A DNA stretch of 60,491 nt, from the NCBI GenBank assembly GCA_902610675.1, contig CACLWP010000007.1, positions 1 to 60,491 of the forward strand. Direction: 5' to 3'. The DNA comes from an uncultured Pelagibacteraceae bacterium. Its GTDB lineage: Bacteria; Pseudomonadota; Alphaproteobacteria; Pelagibacterales; Pelagibacteraceae. Positions 9,700-19,973 of this stretch are shown piece after piece; the stretch's first letter is position 1, and each line of letters starts with the position of its first letter. Below the pieces are notes generated by a model, which made no database searches, was not told the DNA's origin, and worked only from the letters and a program-made list of their open reading frames with translations. A program made the position numbers and the translations under genes.

Positions 9700-10132
9700 T
9701 TATAATTTTATTTAAAACTTCATCAAAATTAAGCACTTGTTGCGAACTTGAATTAAGTAAAGCATTATAAATTCTTTTTTTTTGGATCTCAAAAATTTCT
9801 TTGAAAATTTCTTTTCCTTTTTTAGTCAAAAAAATATGTTTAATCCTTGTATCATTTTCATCTTTATTGAAAAAAATCATTTCAAGTTTAATCAAATCTT
9901 TTAATACTCTATTTAAACTCTGTTTAGTTACTTTAAGCTTTCCTATAAGCTCTGAAATTGAAATTCCCTCATATGTAGATATTAAATGAATTGTTTTTTG
10001 ATGAGCTAAACCAATATCATATTTATTAAGAATTTTTTTTGAGTCAGCAAATGATTCTCTGTAACTGACAAATAATTTTTCAATTAAATGTTTTAATTGT
10101 TCATCTTTTAAATATAAAAGCTCTTTCATCAC
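9692..10132 (-). CDS. petP: MarR-family regulator, PetP-like
   Basis: 146 aa with the MarR winged-helix core: GISISELIGKLKVTKQSLNRVLKDLIKLEMI is the recognition region, followed by the wing DENDTRIKHIFLTKKGKEI. It is the first gene of a three-gene minus-strand operon with petR and the kinase; the stop overlaps the petR start by 8 bp. It is divergent from ilvE across 66 bp. The PetP name rests on its order with petR in Alphaproteobacteria; the ligand is unknown. Confidence 0.8.
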   Translation of the reverse strand: MMKELLYLKDEQLKHLIEKLFVSYRESFADSKKILNKYDIGLAHQKTIHLISTYEGISISELIGKLKVTKQSLNRVLKDLIKLEMIFFNKDENDTRIKHIFLTKKGKEIFKEIFEIQKKRIYNALLNSSSQQVLNFDEVLNKIING

Positions 10133-10144
10133 AGGTAAGTTATA

Positions 10145-10173
10145 TTGACATATTATATATACATAGATATTTT
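10145..10173 (+). promoter_or_regulatory. Sigma70-type promoter of ilvE
   Basis: A perfect -35 box TTGACA (10145-10150) is followed, after a 17-bp spacer, by TATTTT (10168-10173). The ilvE ATG at 10199 would have a leader of about 20 nt. It lies in the 66-bp divergent region shared with the MarR gene, so that regulator could act here. Confidence 0.6.
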
Positions 10174-10198
10174 TCAGTAATATTTTTAAATTTCATAA

Positions 10199-11080
10199 AT
10201 GATACCTTACGATAAAAGATCAGGAAAAATATGGTACAACGGCGAATTAGTTGATTGGTCAGATGTCAAAGTTCATGTTTTGAGCCACGGATTGCACTAC
10301 GCCAGCTGTGTTTTTGAGGGCGAAAGAGTTTATGATGGTTCGATTTTTAAATTAGAGGAACATACTTCGAGATTTTTTTATTCTGCAAAAAGAATGGGTT
10401 TTGAAATACCCTATAGTGAAGATGAGATAAATGTTGCATCAAACTCTATAATCAAAAGTCAAAAAGTTGAAAATGGATATGTTAGACCAGTAGCATGGAG
10501 AGGAAGTGAAATGATGGCTATCTCTGCGCAACAAACTAAAATTCATGTTGCTATTGCAACATGGGAATGGGGCTCATATTTTGATCCAAAATTAAAAATT
10601 GAGGGGATTAAATTAAATATTTCTAATTGGCGAAGACCTGCACCAAACACAATACCATGGGATACTAAAGCTTCAGGTTTGTATATGATTTGTACACTAT
10701 CAAAACATGAAGCTGAAAAAAATGGTTTTACGGACTCTTTAATGTTAGATCATGAAGGAAATGTTGCTGAAGCTACAGGAGCAAATGTTTTTTTTAAAGA
10801 CAATAATGGACAACTTCACACACCTATTCCTGACTCTTTTTTAGATGGAATAACAAGAAGAACTGTAATTGAAATTGCAAAATCAAAAAATATAAAAGTA
10901 AATGAGAGAAAAATTAAGCCTGAAGAACTTAAAAATTTTGTAGGATGTTTTTTAACCGGTACCGCAGCAGAGGTTACCCCAGTGTCTTGTATAGCTGAAA
11001 ATAAATTTAAAGTTTGCGACTTAATTATAGGTTTAAACGAGAGTTATCAATCCTTGGTAAGGAAAAAAAAAGCAGCCTAA
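10199..11080 (+). CDS. ilvE: Branched-chain amino acid aminotransferase
   Basis: 293 aa fold-type IV PLP enzyme. It catalyses the last step of Val, Leu and Ile synthesis with glutamate as donor. Motifs include the N-terminal HVLSHGLHYASCVFEG, the segment WDTKASGLYM holding the PLP lysine, EATGANVFF, and the C-terminal FLTGTAAEVTPV. The length fits the family. It converges with pgsA with a 4-bp overlap of coding ends. Confidence 0.94.
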   Translation: MIPYDKRSGKIWYNGELVDWSDVKVHVLSHGLHYASCVFEGERVYDGSIFKLEEHTSRFFYSAKRMGFEIPYSEDEINVASNSIIKSQKVENGYVRPVAWRGSEMMAISAQQTKIHVAIATWEWGSYFDPKLKIEGIKLNISNWRRPAPNTIPWDTKASGLYMICTLSKHEAEKNGFTDSLMLDHEGNVAEATGANVFFKDNNGQLHTPIPDSFLDGITRRTVIEIAKSKNIKVNERKIKPEELKNFVGCFLTGTAAEVTPVSCIAENKFKVCDLIIGLNESYQSLVRKKKAA

Positions 11081-11661
11081 TCTTTATTGTCTTCTGATAT
11101 TGCATGATCAATTCCTTTTCGCATATAATCATAACCAGTAAAAAGTGTTAAAGCAGCAGATAACCAAAGAAGAATTATTCCAATTGTTTGAGCATTATAA
11201 TCTTGAAAATTTATAATTTTATTTCCAGTTTCACCCGAAAGTAAGAGTGCTATAGAAACCATTTGCAAAACTGTTTTTAATTTAGCTAAATTTGAAACAG
11301 GTAATTTTATTTTTCCTTTCGCTAAAAATTCTCTTAAACCCGAAATCAAAATTTCTCTGGTTAAAATAATTATTGCTGCAATTACTTCATAACTTCTAAT
11401 AGTTCCATCCATAACTAATAAGATTAATGCAGTAGCTACAATAATTTTGTCTGCGATTGGATCTAGCAATTCACCTAATTTAGATTCTTCTCCAAGTATT
11501 CTAGCTAACATACCATCTAAGAAATCAGTAAAAGACGCTACAATGAATAAAATTAAAGCAGTTAAGTCCCCATAAAATCCAGGTAAATAGAAAGCTAAAA
11601 CAAAAAAGGGAACAATTAAAATCCTACCTACAGTAAGTATATTAGGTATTTTTCTAAGCAT
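11077..11661 (-). CDS. pgsA: CDP-diacylglycerol-glycerol-3-phosphate 3-phosphatidyltransferase
   Basis: 194 aa integral membrane enzyme that makes phosphatidylglycerol phosphate, the committed step to phosphatidylglycerol. The CDP-alcohol phosphotransferase motif is seen as DFLDGMLAR followed by GELLDPIADK, with all the catalytic aspartates. There are about five hydrophobic helices. It follows uvrC by 24 bp on the minus strand; uvrC-pgsA adjacency is a classic proteobacterial pair. Confidence 0.94.
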   Translation of the reverse strand: MLRKIPNILTVGRILIVPFFVLAFYLPGFYGDLTALILFIVASFTDFLDGMLARILGEESKLGELLDPIADKIIVATALILLVMDGTIRSYEVIAAIIILTREILISGLREFLAKGKIKLPVSNLAKLKTVLQMVSIALLLSGETGNKIINFQDYNAQTIGIILLWLSAALTLFTGYDYMRKGIDHAISEDNKD

Positions 11662-11685
11662 ATTTTTTTTTATTCATGAAAAAAA

Positions 11686-13506
11686 TTATATATCTTTTTT
11701 TGCAACTTTTACCTCAACACCCTCTACAGATTTTATTTCATCAAGACTGGCTGACTCAACAGCTCGTGCAGATCCGAAATGGTTCAAAAGAGCCCTTTTT
11801 CTTATTGAGCCAATACCCTCTATTTGATCTAACAATGATTTACTTATTCCCTTTTTTCTTTTTGCTCTATGAGCACTGATCGCAAATCGGTGAGATTCGT
11901 CCCGAATTCTTTGAAGAAAAAAGAGAGTGGGATCATTCTTTGTAAATTTGAATTCTTTTCCATTATGAAAAAAGGTTTCATTTCCACTATTTCTAAATTT
12001 ACCTTTAGCTATAGCAATAATAGGTATGTCGTGGAGACCCAATTCATTTAAGGTCTCTCTTGCTACAGAATATTGTCCTTTACCACCATCAACCATTACT
12101 AAATCCGGAAACGATAAATAGCTTTCTTTCTCTTGTACAGCCCTTTTAAATCTTCTGTTCAATACTTCGCGCATCATTCCATAATCATCCTGCTCATTTT
12201 TTTTATTTTTAATATTAAATTTTCTGTATCTTTTTTTTATAAATCCTTCATCTCCATAAGTTATTAAAGCACCTACACTATTAGTTCCTTGAATATGACT
12301 ATTATCATAAACTTCAATTAGATTTATATTTGTTTCTAAATTAAATTTAGCAGTTACTGCTTCAAATAATTCTCGGTTATTCTGACTTTCATAAAGTTTT
12401 CTATTCAAACTATCTTTAGCATTTTTAATAGCTTGATTAATTACTTTTAACTTTGAGCCTTTTTTAGCAACTGAGATAATGATCTGTTTATTTTCTTTAT
12501 GTGAAAGAGTTTTTTCAATTAATACCTTTTCTTTAATTTCCTCAGATAAAATTATTGATGATGGAACACTTTTATTTTCATAAAACTGAGAAACGAAAGA
12601 ATTTATTATATTACTTAATTTTTCATCAGGGTCGTGTTTTGGAAAAAAAGCTTGATTACCCCAGTTTTGTTTTGATCTATAGAAAAAAACTTGAATACAA
12701 GTTTTGCCTGACTCCTTATAGCCTGCAATTACATCAGCCTCAATCAAGTTAGCCTCATTTATTCTTTGTGAGGACTGAATAATATTCAAAGATTTTATTC
12801 TATCTCTTAAAATCGTTGCTTTTTCAAAATCTAAATCTGAACTAGCTTTTTCCATTTGGTCTGAAAGATTTTTTTGTATTTTTCTTGATTTACCCGATAC
12901 AAATTCTATTGCGTCATCTACTGTTTTTTTATAATCCTCTTTTTCTATATAACCCACACAAGGTCCAGAGCATCTCTTAATTTGGTATAAAATACAGGGA
13001 CGTTCTCTATTTTTAAAAACTGTATCATCACAAACACGTAGGTGAAAAATTTTTTGTATCATTTTAATTGTCCAATTAGCTGAACCTGCAGATGCGAAAG
13101 GACCAAAATAAAAACCTTCATTTGTTTTTTTCCCACGATGTCTTTTTATTTGAGGCCATTTGTCCCTATTACTAATAAAAATAAAAGGAAAAGATTTATC
13201 GTCTCTTAAAAGAATATTAAATTTAGGTTTGTGTTTTTTAATTAAATTTGCTTCAAGAAGTAATGCTTCGCTCTCATTTGAAGTGGTTGTAATTTCTAGC
13301 TTTCTAGTTTGAGACAGCATTCTCTCAGTTCTAATAATATGATTTTTTTCAGCCACATAGCTTTTAAGTCTATTGGGCAAATTTTTTGCTTTACCAACGT
13401 AAAGGATATCTCCCTTATCATTAAGCATTCTGTATACTCCAGGTAATTTAGGAATGAGGGTAAGCTCTTTTTTAATAACCTCTTTTCCTATATCAGAACT
13501 TATCAT
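11686..13506 (-). CDS. uvrC: Excinuclease ABC subunit C
   Basis: 606 aa from the ATG at 13506. A TTG ten codons upstream (13536) is in frame but has no ribosome binding site, whereas the ATG is preceded by AGAGAAG. Domains: GIY-YIG nuclease ([22 protein letters not shown]), UVR segment (residues ~200-235), RNase H-like nuclease with [10 protein letters not shown] and MVDGGKGQ, and C-terminal helix-hairpin-helix repeats. It makes both incisions in nucleotide excision repair together with UvrB, encoded four genes upstream in the same operon. The start overlaps folB by 14 bp. Confidence 0.94.
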   Translation of the reverse strand: MISSDIGKEVIKKELTLIPKLPGVYRMLNDKGDILYVGKAKNLPNRLKSYVAEKNHIIRTERMLSQTRKLEITTTSNESEALLLEANLIKKHKPKFNILLRDDKSFPFIFISNRDKWPQIKRHRGKKTNEGFYFGPFASAGSANWTIKMIQKIFHLRVCDDTVFKNRERPCILYQIKRCSGPCVGYIEKEDYKKTVDDAIEFVSGKSRKIQKNLSDQMEKASSDLDFEKATILRDRIKSLNIIQSSQRINEANLIEADVIAGYKESGKTCIQVFFYRSKQNWGNQAFFPKHDPDEKLSNIINSFVSQFYENKSVPSSIILSEEIKEKVLIEKTLSHKENKQIIISVAKKGSKLKVINQAIKNAKDSLNRKLYESQNNRELFEAVTAKFNLETNINLIEVYDNSHIQGTNSVGALITYGDEGFIKKRYRKFNIKNKKNEQDDYGMMREVLNRRFKRAVQEKESYLSFPDLVMVDGGKGQYSVARETLNELGLHDIPIIAIAKGKFRNSGNETFFHNGKEFKFTKNDPTLFFLQRIRDESHRFAISAHRAKRKKGISKSLLDQIEGIGSIRKRALLNHFGSARAVESASLDEIKSVEGVEVKVAKKDI

Positions 13507-13918
13507 GACTTCTCTTTTTGGTAATTTGAATACCAACCGATGAACAGTCTTTTAAAATCTCTAATTTTTCAATTTTTAACATTATTTTACCTATCCTTTT
13601 ATCTTTAAATAATTCATCAAAAACTGCTTCTGCAAGGGACTCTAAAAAATTATAGTGTTTCTTTTTAACTAGTTTTGTTATTAATCTAACAACTGTTCCA
13701 TAGTTTACTATGGACTTAATGTCTTTATCATTGGTAGGTTTTTTATTCTCATAGTCAATTTCAAGACTAAATTTAATTTTTTGGGATTTCTCTTTTTCAA
13801 AATTATAATAACCAAGTTTAAGATCTAAAATAAGTTCATTAATTAAAATTTTTTTTTCGTAATTGAATAAGCTTTTCGATTTATCAATCTTAACTATTCT
13901 AAGATTATTTTTTTTCAT
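13493..13918 (-). CDS. folB: Dihydroneopterin aldolase (FolB)
   Basis: 141 aa, slightly longer than the usual ~120 because of an N-terminal extension. The FolB/tunnelling fold is recognised from the N-terminal [36 protein letters not shown], and the [15 protein letters not shown] segment carrying the catalytic-region glutamate, with a final [15 protein letters not shown] strand. It forms 6-hydroxymethyl-dihydropterin in folate synthesis. It overlaps the upstream SDR gene by 4 bp, which supports a joint pterin role. Confidence 0.85.
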   Translation of the reverse strand: MKKNNLRIVKIDKSKSLFNYEKKILINELILDLKLGYYNFEKEKSQKIKFSLEIDYENKKPTNDKDIKSIVNYGTVVRLITKLVKKKHYNFLESLAEAVFDELFKDKRIGKIMLKIEKLEILKDCSSVGIQITKKRSHDKF

Positions 13919-14670
13919 TCTTTACCACCCATTATATCTGGTGTTTGCCAGTTCAAACTTTGACCACTGTCAATTGCTAAAACCTGGCCCGTAATAGAGC
14001 TGTTTTTTATAAAAAAGTCAACAGCATTACAAATTTCATTGACATCAACCTGTTGTTTTAACGGTGTAGCAAGATACTGTTTTTTAAAGTGTTTTTCAGT
14101 TTGTCTTTTATTTTTAATTGTAGGACCCGGAGCTATACCATTTACACGTACTTTTGGTGCTAAGCTCATTGCACTTGTTTTAGTTAAAGTATAAAGGCCT
14201 GTTTTACTTAATGTATACGAAAAAAAGTACGGCGTTAATTTGAAAACTCTTTGGTCAATAATGTTAATTATACTATTATTTTTCCCTCTGGTATTTTTGG
14301 CAAAACCTTTTGATAGCAATGCAGGCGCTTTAAGATTTGCATTTAAATGAAGATCCCAACTTTTAATTGTAAAATTTTCCAATTTATCGTTTTCAAATAA
14401 GGAGGCATTGTTAATTAAACAGTCAAAATATTTTAATTTTATTTTTGAAAATTTAATTATTTTATCCACATCATTTTCTTTACCTAGATCTGCTTTTACT
14501 AAATAAACAATAGTACCATTCTTTTTTAATTCTTTTTTAAGTTTCTCCGCTTTAGATTTAGATTTATTATAGTGAATTACTATCTCAATTTTTGGTCCTG
14601 ATAATTTCTTTGCTATTGCAGCACCTATTCTGGTCGCTCCTCCTGTAATAATTATTTTCCGTGCTTCCAT
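13915..14670 (-). CDS. SDR oxidoreductase, pteridine-reductase (FolM/PTR1)-like
   Basis: 251 aa classical short-chain dehydrogenase: nucleotide motif [15 protein letters not shown] (TGxxxRxG), NNAS, and the catalytic YxxxK in [13 protein letters not shown] followed by NGIAPGPT. The RIG version of the glycine motif, the [13 protein letters not shown] segment and the Ala-Pro-Lys-Val-Arg-Val-Asn context resemble PTR1/FolM pterin reductases, and overlap with folB supports that reading. A different SDR substrate cannot be excluded. It also overlaps the end of uvrB by 19 bp. Confidence 0.75.
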   Translation of the reverse strand: MEARKIIITGGATRIGAAIAKKLSGPKIEIVIHYNKSKSKAEKLKKELKKNGTIVYLVKADLGKENDVDKIIKFSKIKLKYFDCLINNASLFENDKLENFTIKSWDLHLNANLKAPALLSKGFAKNTRGKNNSIINIIDQRVFKLTPYFFSYTLSKTGLYTLTKTSAMSLAPKVRVNGIAPGPTIKNKRQTEKHFKKQYLATPLKQQVDVNEICNAVDFFIKNSSITGQVLAIDSGQSLNWQTPDIMGGKE

Positions 14671-16826
14671 TTTTTATCTCTTTTTTTTGTTACTTTGGTG
14701 CCAGGCATACCCATAGTTGATCTCCCTTTTGGGTAAAGTTTATTTTTAACATCGTACTGTCTTATTTTTGGATTTAATGTTATTTCTAATTCTGTGCTCT
14801 CTAATTTTCTTATCTCATCCCTTATTTTTGCAGCTTCTTCAAATTCCAGATTAGAAGCTGCTTCCCTCATTTTTTTGTCCAAAGCTTTAAGATGCTTCTT
14901 TAAATTTCCACCAACATTTGAGCCCTCACTAATCTTGACATAATCTTTCTCATATACGCTCTCTAATATATCGCTAATTTCTTTTTTGACTGACTTTGCA
15001 TCAATTTTATGTTTTTTATTGTAATCTAATTGAATTTTTCTTCTTCTATCTGTTTCTTGAATTGCTTTTTTAATACTTTTGGTTTCTTTATCAGCATACA
15101 AAATTACTTTACCCTCAACATTTCTTGCTGCTCTTCCAATTGTCTGAATCAGTGAGGTTTCTGATCTTAAAAAACCCTCTTTGTCAGCATCTAAAATACC
15201 TACCAAAGCACATTCAGGGATATCTAAACCTTCTCTTAAAAGATTTATTCCAACGAGAACATCAAAAACTCCCATTCTTAAGTCTCGCATGATTTCTATT
15301 CTTTCTAAAGTATCTATATCTGAGTGAAGGTATCTAACTTTAACCCCATTTTCATGAAGGTATTCTGTCAAATCCTCAGCCATCTTTTTTGTTAGAGTGG
15401 TGACTAAAACTCTATGATTTTTTTCAATTACTTTTTTACACTCATGCATTAAGTCATCCACTTGGTTTTTTGCAGGTCTTATTTCAACTGGTGGGTCAAT
15501 CAATCCAGTAGGTCTAATTACTTGATCAATATATTTTCCTTTGGTCTGCTCTAATTCCCATGGGCCAGGTGTAGCTGAGACAAAAACAGTTTGTGTTCTC
15601 ATCAAATCCCATTCTTCAAATTTTAATGGTCTGTTATCCATGCATGATGGTAATCTAAATCCATACTCTGCTAAAGTACTCTTTCTTGATCTATCACCTT
15701 TGTACATTCCGTTTAGCTGTGGAACAGTAACATGGCATTCATCAACAAAAATTAGGGTGTTGTCTGGAAAGTATTCAAAAAGAGTGGGGGGCGGTTCACC
15801 TGGTTTTCTTCCAGATAAAAATCTAGAATAATTTTCTATTCCTGCACAAGATCCAGTCGCCTCTATCATTTCGAGATCAAATTTAGTTCTTTCTTCTAAT
15901 CTTTGCGCCTCAAGTAACTTGTTTTCTGCTTTATGTTTTTTTAGAGTTGTCTCTAATTCTTTTCTAATATTAATAACAGCTTGTTCGATAGTTGGTTTAG
16001 GAGTGATGTAATGGCTGTTGGCATATACTTTAACTAGACTTAATTCTCTTACTTGGTCTCCTGTTAAAGGATCAAATTCTTCTATTTTTTCAAGTTTATC
16101 TCCAAATAGACTTAATCTCCAAGCTCTATCCTCTAAATGTGATGGAAAAATTTCCAAATATTCACCTCGAGCTCTGAAGGTACCTCTATAAAAATTTTGA
16201 TCATTACGCTTATATTGAAGTGCTACCAAAGACTTGATTATTTGTTCTCTATTGTATTCATAATTTTTTTGAAGGGTCAAAGTCATTTTACTATATGCCT
16301 CAACTGAGCCTAAACCATATATGCATGACACACTTGCAACAATTAATACATCATCTCTCTCGAGAAGAGATCTTGTTGCCGAATGTCTCATTCGATCTAT
16401 TTGTTCATTAATAGACGCTTCCTTTTCAATGTAGGTATCTGATCTAGGAACGTATGCTTCTGGGGTATAATAATCATAATAAGAGACAAAATATTCCACA
16501 GCGTTATCTGGAAAAAAAGTTTTCATCTCACCATAAAGTTGGGCGGCTAGAGTTTTATTGGGGGCTAAAATCAAAGCTGGTCTATTTGTAGCCTCAATAA
16601 CTTTCGCCATTGTAAATGTTTTTCCAGAGCCTGTAACTCCAAGTAGAACTTGATTAAATGCCTCTTTATTAGCTCCATTTACTAATTTTTTGATGGCTTC
16701 TGGTTGATCTCCAGCTGGTTTAAAATCTGATTTGATTTTGAACCTTTTTCCTCCTTCAAGTTTTCCACTGATTTTTGGATTTTTACTCTGAATATCTGTA
16801 ATTAAATCTTGATAAGTATTTTCCAT
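14652..16826 (-). CDS. uvrB: Excinuclease ABC subunit B
   Basis: 724 aa, a little longer than the typical ~670-700. The helicase-like core has Walker A GVTGSGKT, the beta-hairpin region [21 protein letters not shown] (DEXH box), and motif [11 protein letters not shown]; a C-terminal UVR domain ([14 protein letters not shown]) contacts UvrC. A short 40-residue N-terminal extension precedes the usual [11 protein letters not shown]. It heads the operon uvrB-SDR-folB-uvrC-pgsA and is divergent from the aminotransferase gene with 35 bp between starts. Confidence 0.96.
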   Translation of the reverse strand: MENTYQDLITDIQSKNPKISGKLEGGKRFKIKSDFKPAGDQPEAIKKLVNGANKEAFNQVLLGVTGSGKTFTMAKVIEATNRPALILAPNKTLAAQLYGEMKTFFPDNAVEYFVSYYDYYTPEAYVPRSDTYIEKEASINEQIDRMRHSATRSLLERDDVLIVASVSCIYGLGSVEAYSKMTLTLQKNYEYNREQIIKSLVALQYKRNDQNFYRGTFRARGEYLEIFPSHLEDRAWRLSLFGDKLEKIEEFDPLTGDQVRELSLVKVYANSHYITPKPTIEQAVINIRKELETTLKKHKAENKLLEAQRLEERTKFDLEMIEATGSCAGIENYSRFLSGRKPGEPPPTLFEYFPDNTLIFVDECHVTVPQLNGMYKGDRSRKSTLAEYGFRLPSCMDNRPLKFEEWDLMRTQTVFVSATPGPWELEQTKGKYIDQVIRPTGLIDPPVEIRPAKNQVDDLMHECKKVIEKNHRVLVTTLTKKMAEDLTEYLHENGVKVRYLHSDIDTLERIEIMRDLRMGVFDVLVGINLLREGLDIPECALVGILDADKEGFLRSETSLIQTIGRAARNVEGKVILYADKETKSIKKAIQETDRRRKIQLDYNKKHKIDAKSVKKEISDILESVYEKDYVKISEGSNVGGNLKKHLKALDKKMREAASNLEFEEAAKIRDEIRKLESTELEITLNPKIRQYDVKNKLYPKGRSTMGMPGTKVTKKRDKKWKHGK

Positions 16827-16861
16827 ATATTAAGAAAGTAGTAGAATTAAATTATATTTCA

Positions 16862-18049
16862 ATGAGCATAATATCAGACAGTTTAAAAAGAATTAAACCA
16901 TCACCAACAATCGCCGTAACACAGAAAGCAAGAGAACTTAGAGCAGCGGGCAAAGACGTAATTGGCCTTGGTGCTGGTGAACCAGACTTTGATACTCCAG
17001 ATAATATTAAAAATGCTGCGATTAGAGCTATAAAAAAAGGGGACACAAAATATACTGCTGTAGATGGCACTCCAGCATTAAAAGAAGCTGTTATTGGAAA
17101 ATTTAGAAGAGAAAATAAATTAAATTATTCAACTGACCAAATAACAATAGGCACTGGGGGAAAACAAGTACTCTACAATGCTTTTATGGCAACTTTAAAT
17201 AAAGGTGATGAAGTTATAATTCCAGCACCATTTTGGGTTTCGTATCCAGATATGGTTCTTTTAGCTGGAGGAAAACCAAAAATAGTAAAATGTACAGAGC
17301 AAGAAGGTTTTAAACTTACAGCAAAAAAACTAAAAAAAGCAATTTCGAAAAGAACTAAATGGGTCATCTTAAATTCACCTTCAAACCCTACTGGGGCAGG
17401 ATATACAAAAAAAGAAATTCAAAGCTTAGCCAAAGTTTTAGCTAGAAACAAAAAAATTTATATCTTAAGTGATGATATTTATGAGCACGTTAGATATGAC
17501 AATTTTAATTTTTTTACGATTGCTCAAATTTTAAAACTCAAAGATAGAACACTGACCATGAATGGTGTTAGTAAATCTTATGCAATGACAGGATGGAGAA
17601 TAGGGTATGCAGCAGGACCAAAAGATATTATTAAAGCTATAGGTAAAATTCAATCACAATCAACCTCTAATCCTTCTTCTATTAGTCAAGCAGCTGCTGT
17701 TGAAGCATTGAATGGAAAGCAAGGTTTTATTAAAAAAAGATCAAATGCTTTTAAGCAAAGAAGAGACTTTGTAGTTAAAAGCTTAAATAACATAAAAGGC
17801 ATAAATTGTCTTAAACCAAATGGAGCATTTTATGTTTTTCCAAGTTGCAAAGGTCTTTTAAATAAAAAAACGAAATTAAAAACGGATACTGATTTTGTCA
17901 AAAAATTACTCGAAAAAGAAAATGTTGCTGTGGTTCAAGGTTCAGCTTTTGGCTTAGATGGATATTTTAGAATTTCCTATGCAACTTCAATGAACAACTT
18001 AAAAAAAGCAATGAATAGAATTAAATCTTTTTGTGAAAGTTTAGAATAG
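16862..18049 (+). CDS. aspC: Class I PLP aminotransferase (aspartate aminotransferase type)
   Basis: 395 aa, fold type I, subgroup like Thermus/Rhizobium aspartate aminotransferase. Seen are GAGEPDFDTPDNI, NSPSNPTGAGY (PLP-stacking region), SDDIYEHVRYD, and the Schiff-base lysine in GVSKSYAMTGWRIGY; the C-terminal arginine that binds substrate carboxylate is in FRISYATS. It converts oxaloacetate to aspartate with glutamate, though subgroup members also take aromatic or prephenate substrates. It is transcribed alone. Confidence 0.9.
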   Translation: MSIISDSLKRIKPSPTIAVTQKARELRAAGKDVIGLGAGEPDFDTPDNIKNAAIRAIKKGDTKYTAVDGTPALKEAVIGKFRRENKLNYSTDQITIGTGGKQVLYNAFMATLNKGDEVIIPAPFWVSYPDMVLLAGGKPKIVKCTEQEGFKLTAKKLKKAISKRTKWVILNSPSNPTGAGYTKKEIQSLAKVLARNKKIYILSDDIYEHVRYDNFNFFTIAQILKLKDRTLTMNGVSKSYAMTGWRIGYAAGPKDIIKAIGKIQSQSTSNPSSISQAAAVEALNGKQGFIKKRSNAFKQRRDFVVKSLNNIKGINCLKPNGAFYVFPSCKGLLNKKTKLKTDTDFVKKLLEKENVAVVQGSAFGLDGYFRISYATSMNNLKKAMNRIKSFCESLE

Positions 18050-18055
18050 ATAATA

Positions 18056-19003
18056 TTATTTTTGTTCTAATATTTTTTTAGCCGGAATAGTTTTTTTAAT
18101 CCAAGATTTGGGGATAGCGTTCACTCCTTTTAGAGCGGCAAAATATGCGCCAATAAAGTTAACTCTTGAACAGTTGCAGCCCCCAGCTTTAATAGTTCTT
18201 AATATTGCACTTTTATAATTTGCTGAATTAATGATTGAATGTATTGAGCTATTAAAAGTTCCAGGATAGCTACATGCCATCCCTAATTTTTTAACCGATA
18301 ATGAGTGAGGCTTAGATTTTAGTCTTTTCACTTTTTGAATATCATATGCAATATTTTTAAAATACGAATTTTTTTTAAATTTTTTAATAAATTCATTGAT
18401 AGGATCTTGGCTACCTTTAAGTGCTAAATCCAGTAAATAAAATTTTGCTAAAGCATACTTGAGGCTTATTTTTGAAACAGTTACTGTGTAGATAATTTTT
18501 TTTATATTATTCAAATTATACCCATACAAAAAATAAGGAAGTGCAGCACAATAACCATCAGACTCATTAACTTTTATTCCACCAGTTAATTTTTTTTTTG
18601 CCTTGATATTCCTGACAGACTCTATGATGTTTTGGTGGATCCAAGGTCCTTTAATTATTCCTCGCCAATCTTTAACCTTTCTATATTTCGCTCTTAAATT
18701 TAAGTTTTTCCAATAAATACTTCCTGGACCAAAGCTTTTCGTAATATTTTTTTTAAATCTTTTCTCAATATTTCTGTGATCTTCGAGCAATGTATTAAAC
18801 ATAACTTGGCCAATTGCATTATATCCTGAAACTTTTCCTGTCTTGATATTGTAAAATGGACTTTTATTTTTTTTTAAGAAAGTAAAATCTTTTTTCCCTT
18901 TAATATAACTTAGAAGTTTTTTCTGGTTATAAACCCAATGCAATGGTCTAGCTGCTGCATCAGCTACAGTTGCTCCTAAAAAAACGTGCAAATTGTTTCG
19001 CAC
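18056..19003 (-). CDS. ADP-ribosylglycohydrolase/crystallin J1-like protein
   Basis: 315 aa from the GTG at 19003, two bases after the trxB stop; a TTG at 19036 is an alternative start giving 326 aa and a 32-bp overlap. The N-terminal FLGATVADAAARPLHWVYN resembles the GxxxADA...LxW block of ADP-ribosylglycohydrolases, and the C-terminal GCNCSRVNFIGAYFAALKG aligns with the family's GGDTDT...G.LxGA block. The aspartates that bind the dimetal centre in that block are replaced (Cys-Asn-Cys), so catalytic activity is doubtful. The substrate is unknown. It is cotranscribed with trxB. Confidence 0.6.
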   Translation of the reverse strand: MRNNLHVFLGATVADAAARPLHWVYNQKKLLSYIKGKKDFTFLKKNKSPFYNIKTGKVSGYNAIGQVMFNTLLEDHRNIEKRFKKNITKSFGPGSIYWKNLNLRAKYRKVKDWRGIIKGPWIHQNIIESVRNIKAKKKLTGGIKVNESDGYCAALPYFLYGYNLNNIKKIIYTVTVSKISLKYALAKFYLLDLALKGSQDPINEFIKKFKKNSYFKNIAYDIQKVKRLKSKPHSLSVKKLGMACSYPGTFNSSIHSIINSANYKSAILRTIKAGGCNCSRVNFIGAYFAALKGVNAIPKSWIKKTIPAKKILEQK

Positions 19004-19004
19004 T

Positions 19005-19952
19005 TTATTTATGGGAAAGATGTTTTTCTGCTTCAAGAGCAGCCATACATCCCATTCCTGCTGCAGTTACAGCCTGTCTAAAAGTTTTGTCCTTTACGTC
19101 TCCAGCAGCGTAAACTCCAGGAACATTAGTTTCAGTAGAATCTGGTTTAGTGATCAAATATCCCTCATTGTCCATTTTTAATTGATCTTTAAATAGAGAT
19201 GTTGCTGGATCATGACCAATTGCAACAAATAATCCATCAACCTTAATTTCCTCTATCTTATTTGTTTTAACATTTTTAACTTTGATGCCTTTAACATTCT
19301 TGGGCTCTTTGTCGCCAATAACGTCCGCAATCACTGTATCCCAAATAATTTCAATTTTTTTATTCTCCATTAATTTTTTTTGAAGCATTTTCTCTGCTCT
19401 CAAGCTATCACGTCTATGGATCAGTTTAACTTTAGAAGCAAATTTTGTAAGGAACATTGCCTCTTCTACAGCTGCATTTCCTCCCCCAACTACTGCTACT
19501 TCCTTGTCTTTAAAAAAAAATCCATCACACGTGGCACATGCCGACACACCGAAGCCTCTAAATTCTTGTTCTGATTTAATATTTAACCATCTTGCTTGAG
19601 CACCAGTTGAAATAATAATGCTATCAGCAGTAAATTTTTGACCTGTATCACCAACAGCTTCAAAAGGTTTAGATTTTAAATTAACTGATTGAATGTGATC
19701 TTGTATCATATCTGTTCCAACGGCTTTTGCTTGTTCTTTCATTTGATCCATTAACCAAGGTCCCTGAATCACATCAGCAAACCCAGGATAGTTTTCAACA
19801 TCAGTAGTTGTTGTCAATTGTCCTCCAGGCTCAGATCCATAAACTAAAATTGGATTTAGCATTGCACGTGCAGCATATACTGCAGCAGTATACCCAGCTG
19901 GACCGGATCCAATTATTAACACTTTTGTGTGTTTAGTTGGATTTTGACTCAT
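19005..19952 (-). CDS. trxB: Thioredoxin reductase
   Basis: 315 aa flavoprotein. An N-terminal FAD motif GSGPAGYTAAVYAARA, the redox-active disulfide CATC in SACATCDGFFF, the NADPH motif GGGNAAVEEA, and the C-terminal FAD motif VYAAGDVKDKTFRQAVTAAGMGCMAALEAE are all in place. It reduces thioredoxin with NADPH. It is divergent from the ELM1-like gene, with 21 bp between starts, and its stop is followed at once by the ADP-ribosylglycohydrolase-like gene. Confidence 0.97.
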   Translation of the reverse strand: MSQNPTKHTKVLIIGSGPAGYTAAVYAARAMLNPILVYGSEPGGQLTTTTDVENYPGFADVIQGPWLMDQMKEQAKAVGTDMIQDHIQSVNLKSKPFEAVGDTGQKFTADSIIISTGAQARWLNIKSEQEFRGFGVSACATCDGFFFKDKEVAVVGGGNAAVEEAMFLTKFASKVKLIHRRDSLRAEKMLQKKLMENKKIEIIWDTVIADVIGDKEPKNVKGIKVKNVKTNKIEEIKVDGLFVAIGHDPATSLFKDQLKMDNEGYLITKPDSTETNVPGVYAAGDVKDKTFRQAVTAAGMGCMAALEAEKHLSHK

Positions 19953-19973
19953 ATGAAAGCTATATAGTAATTA

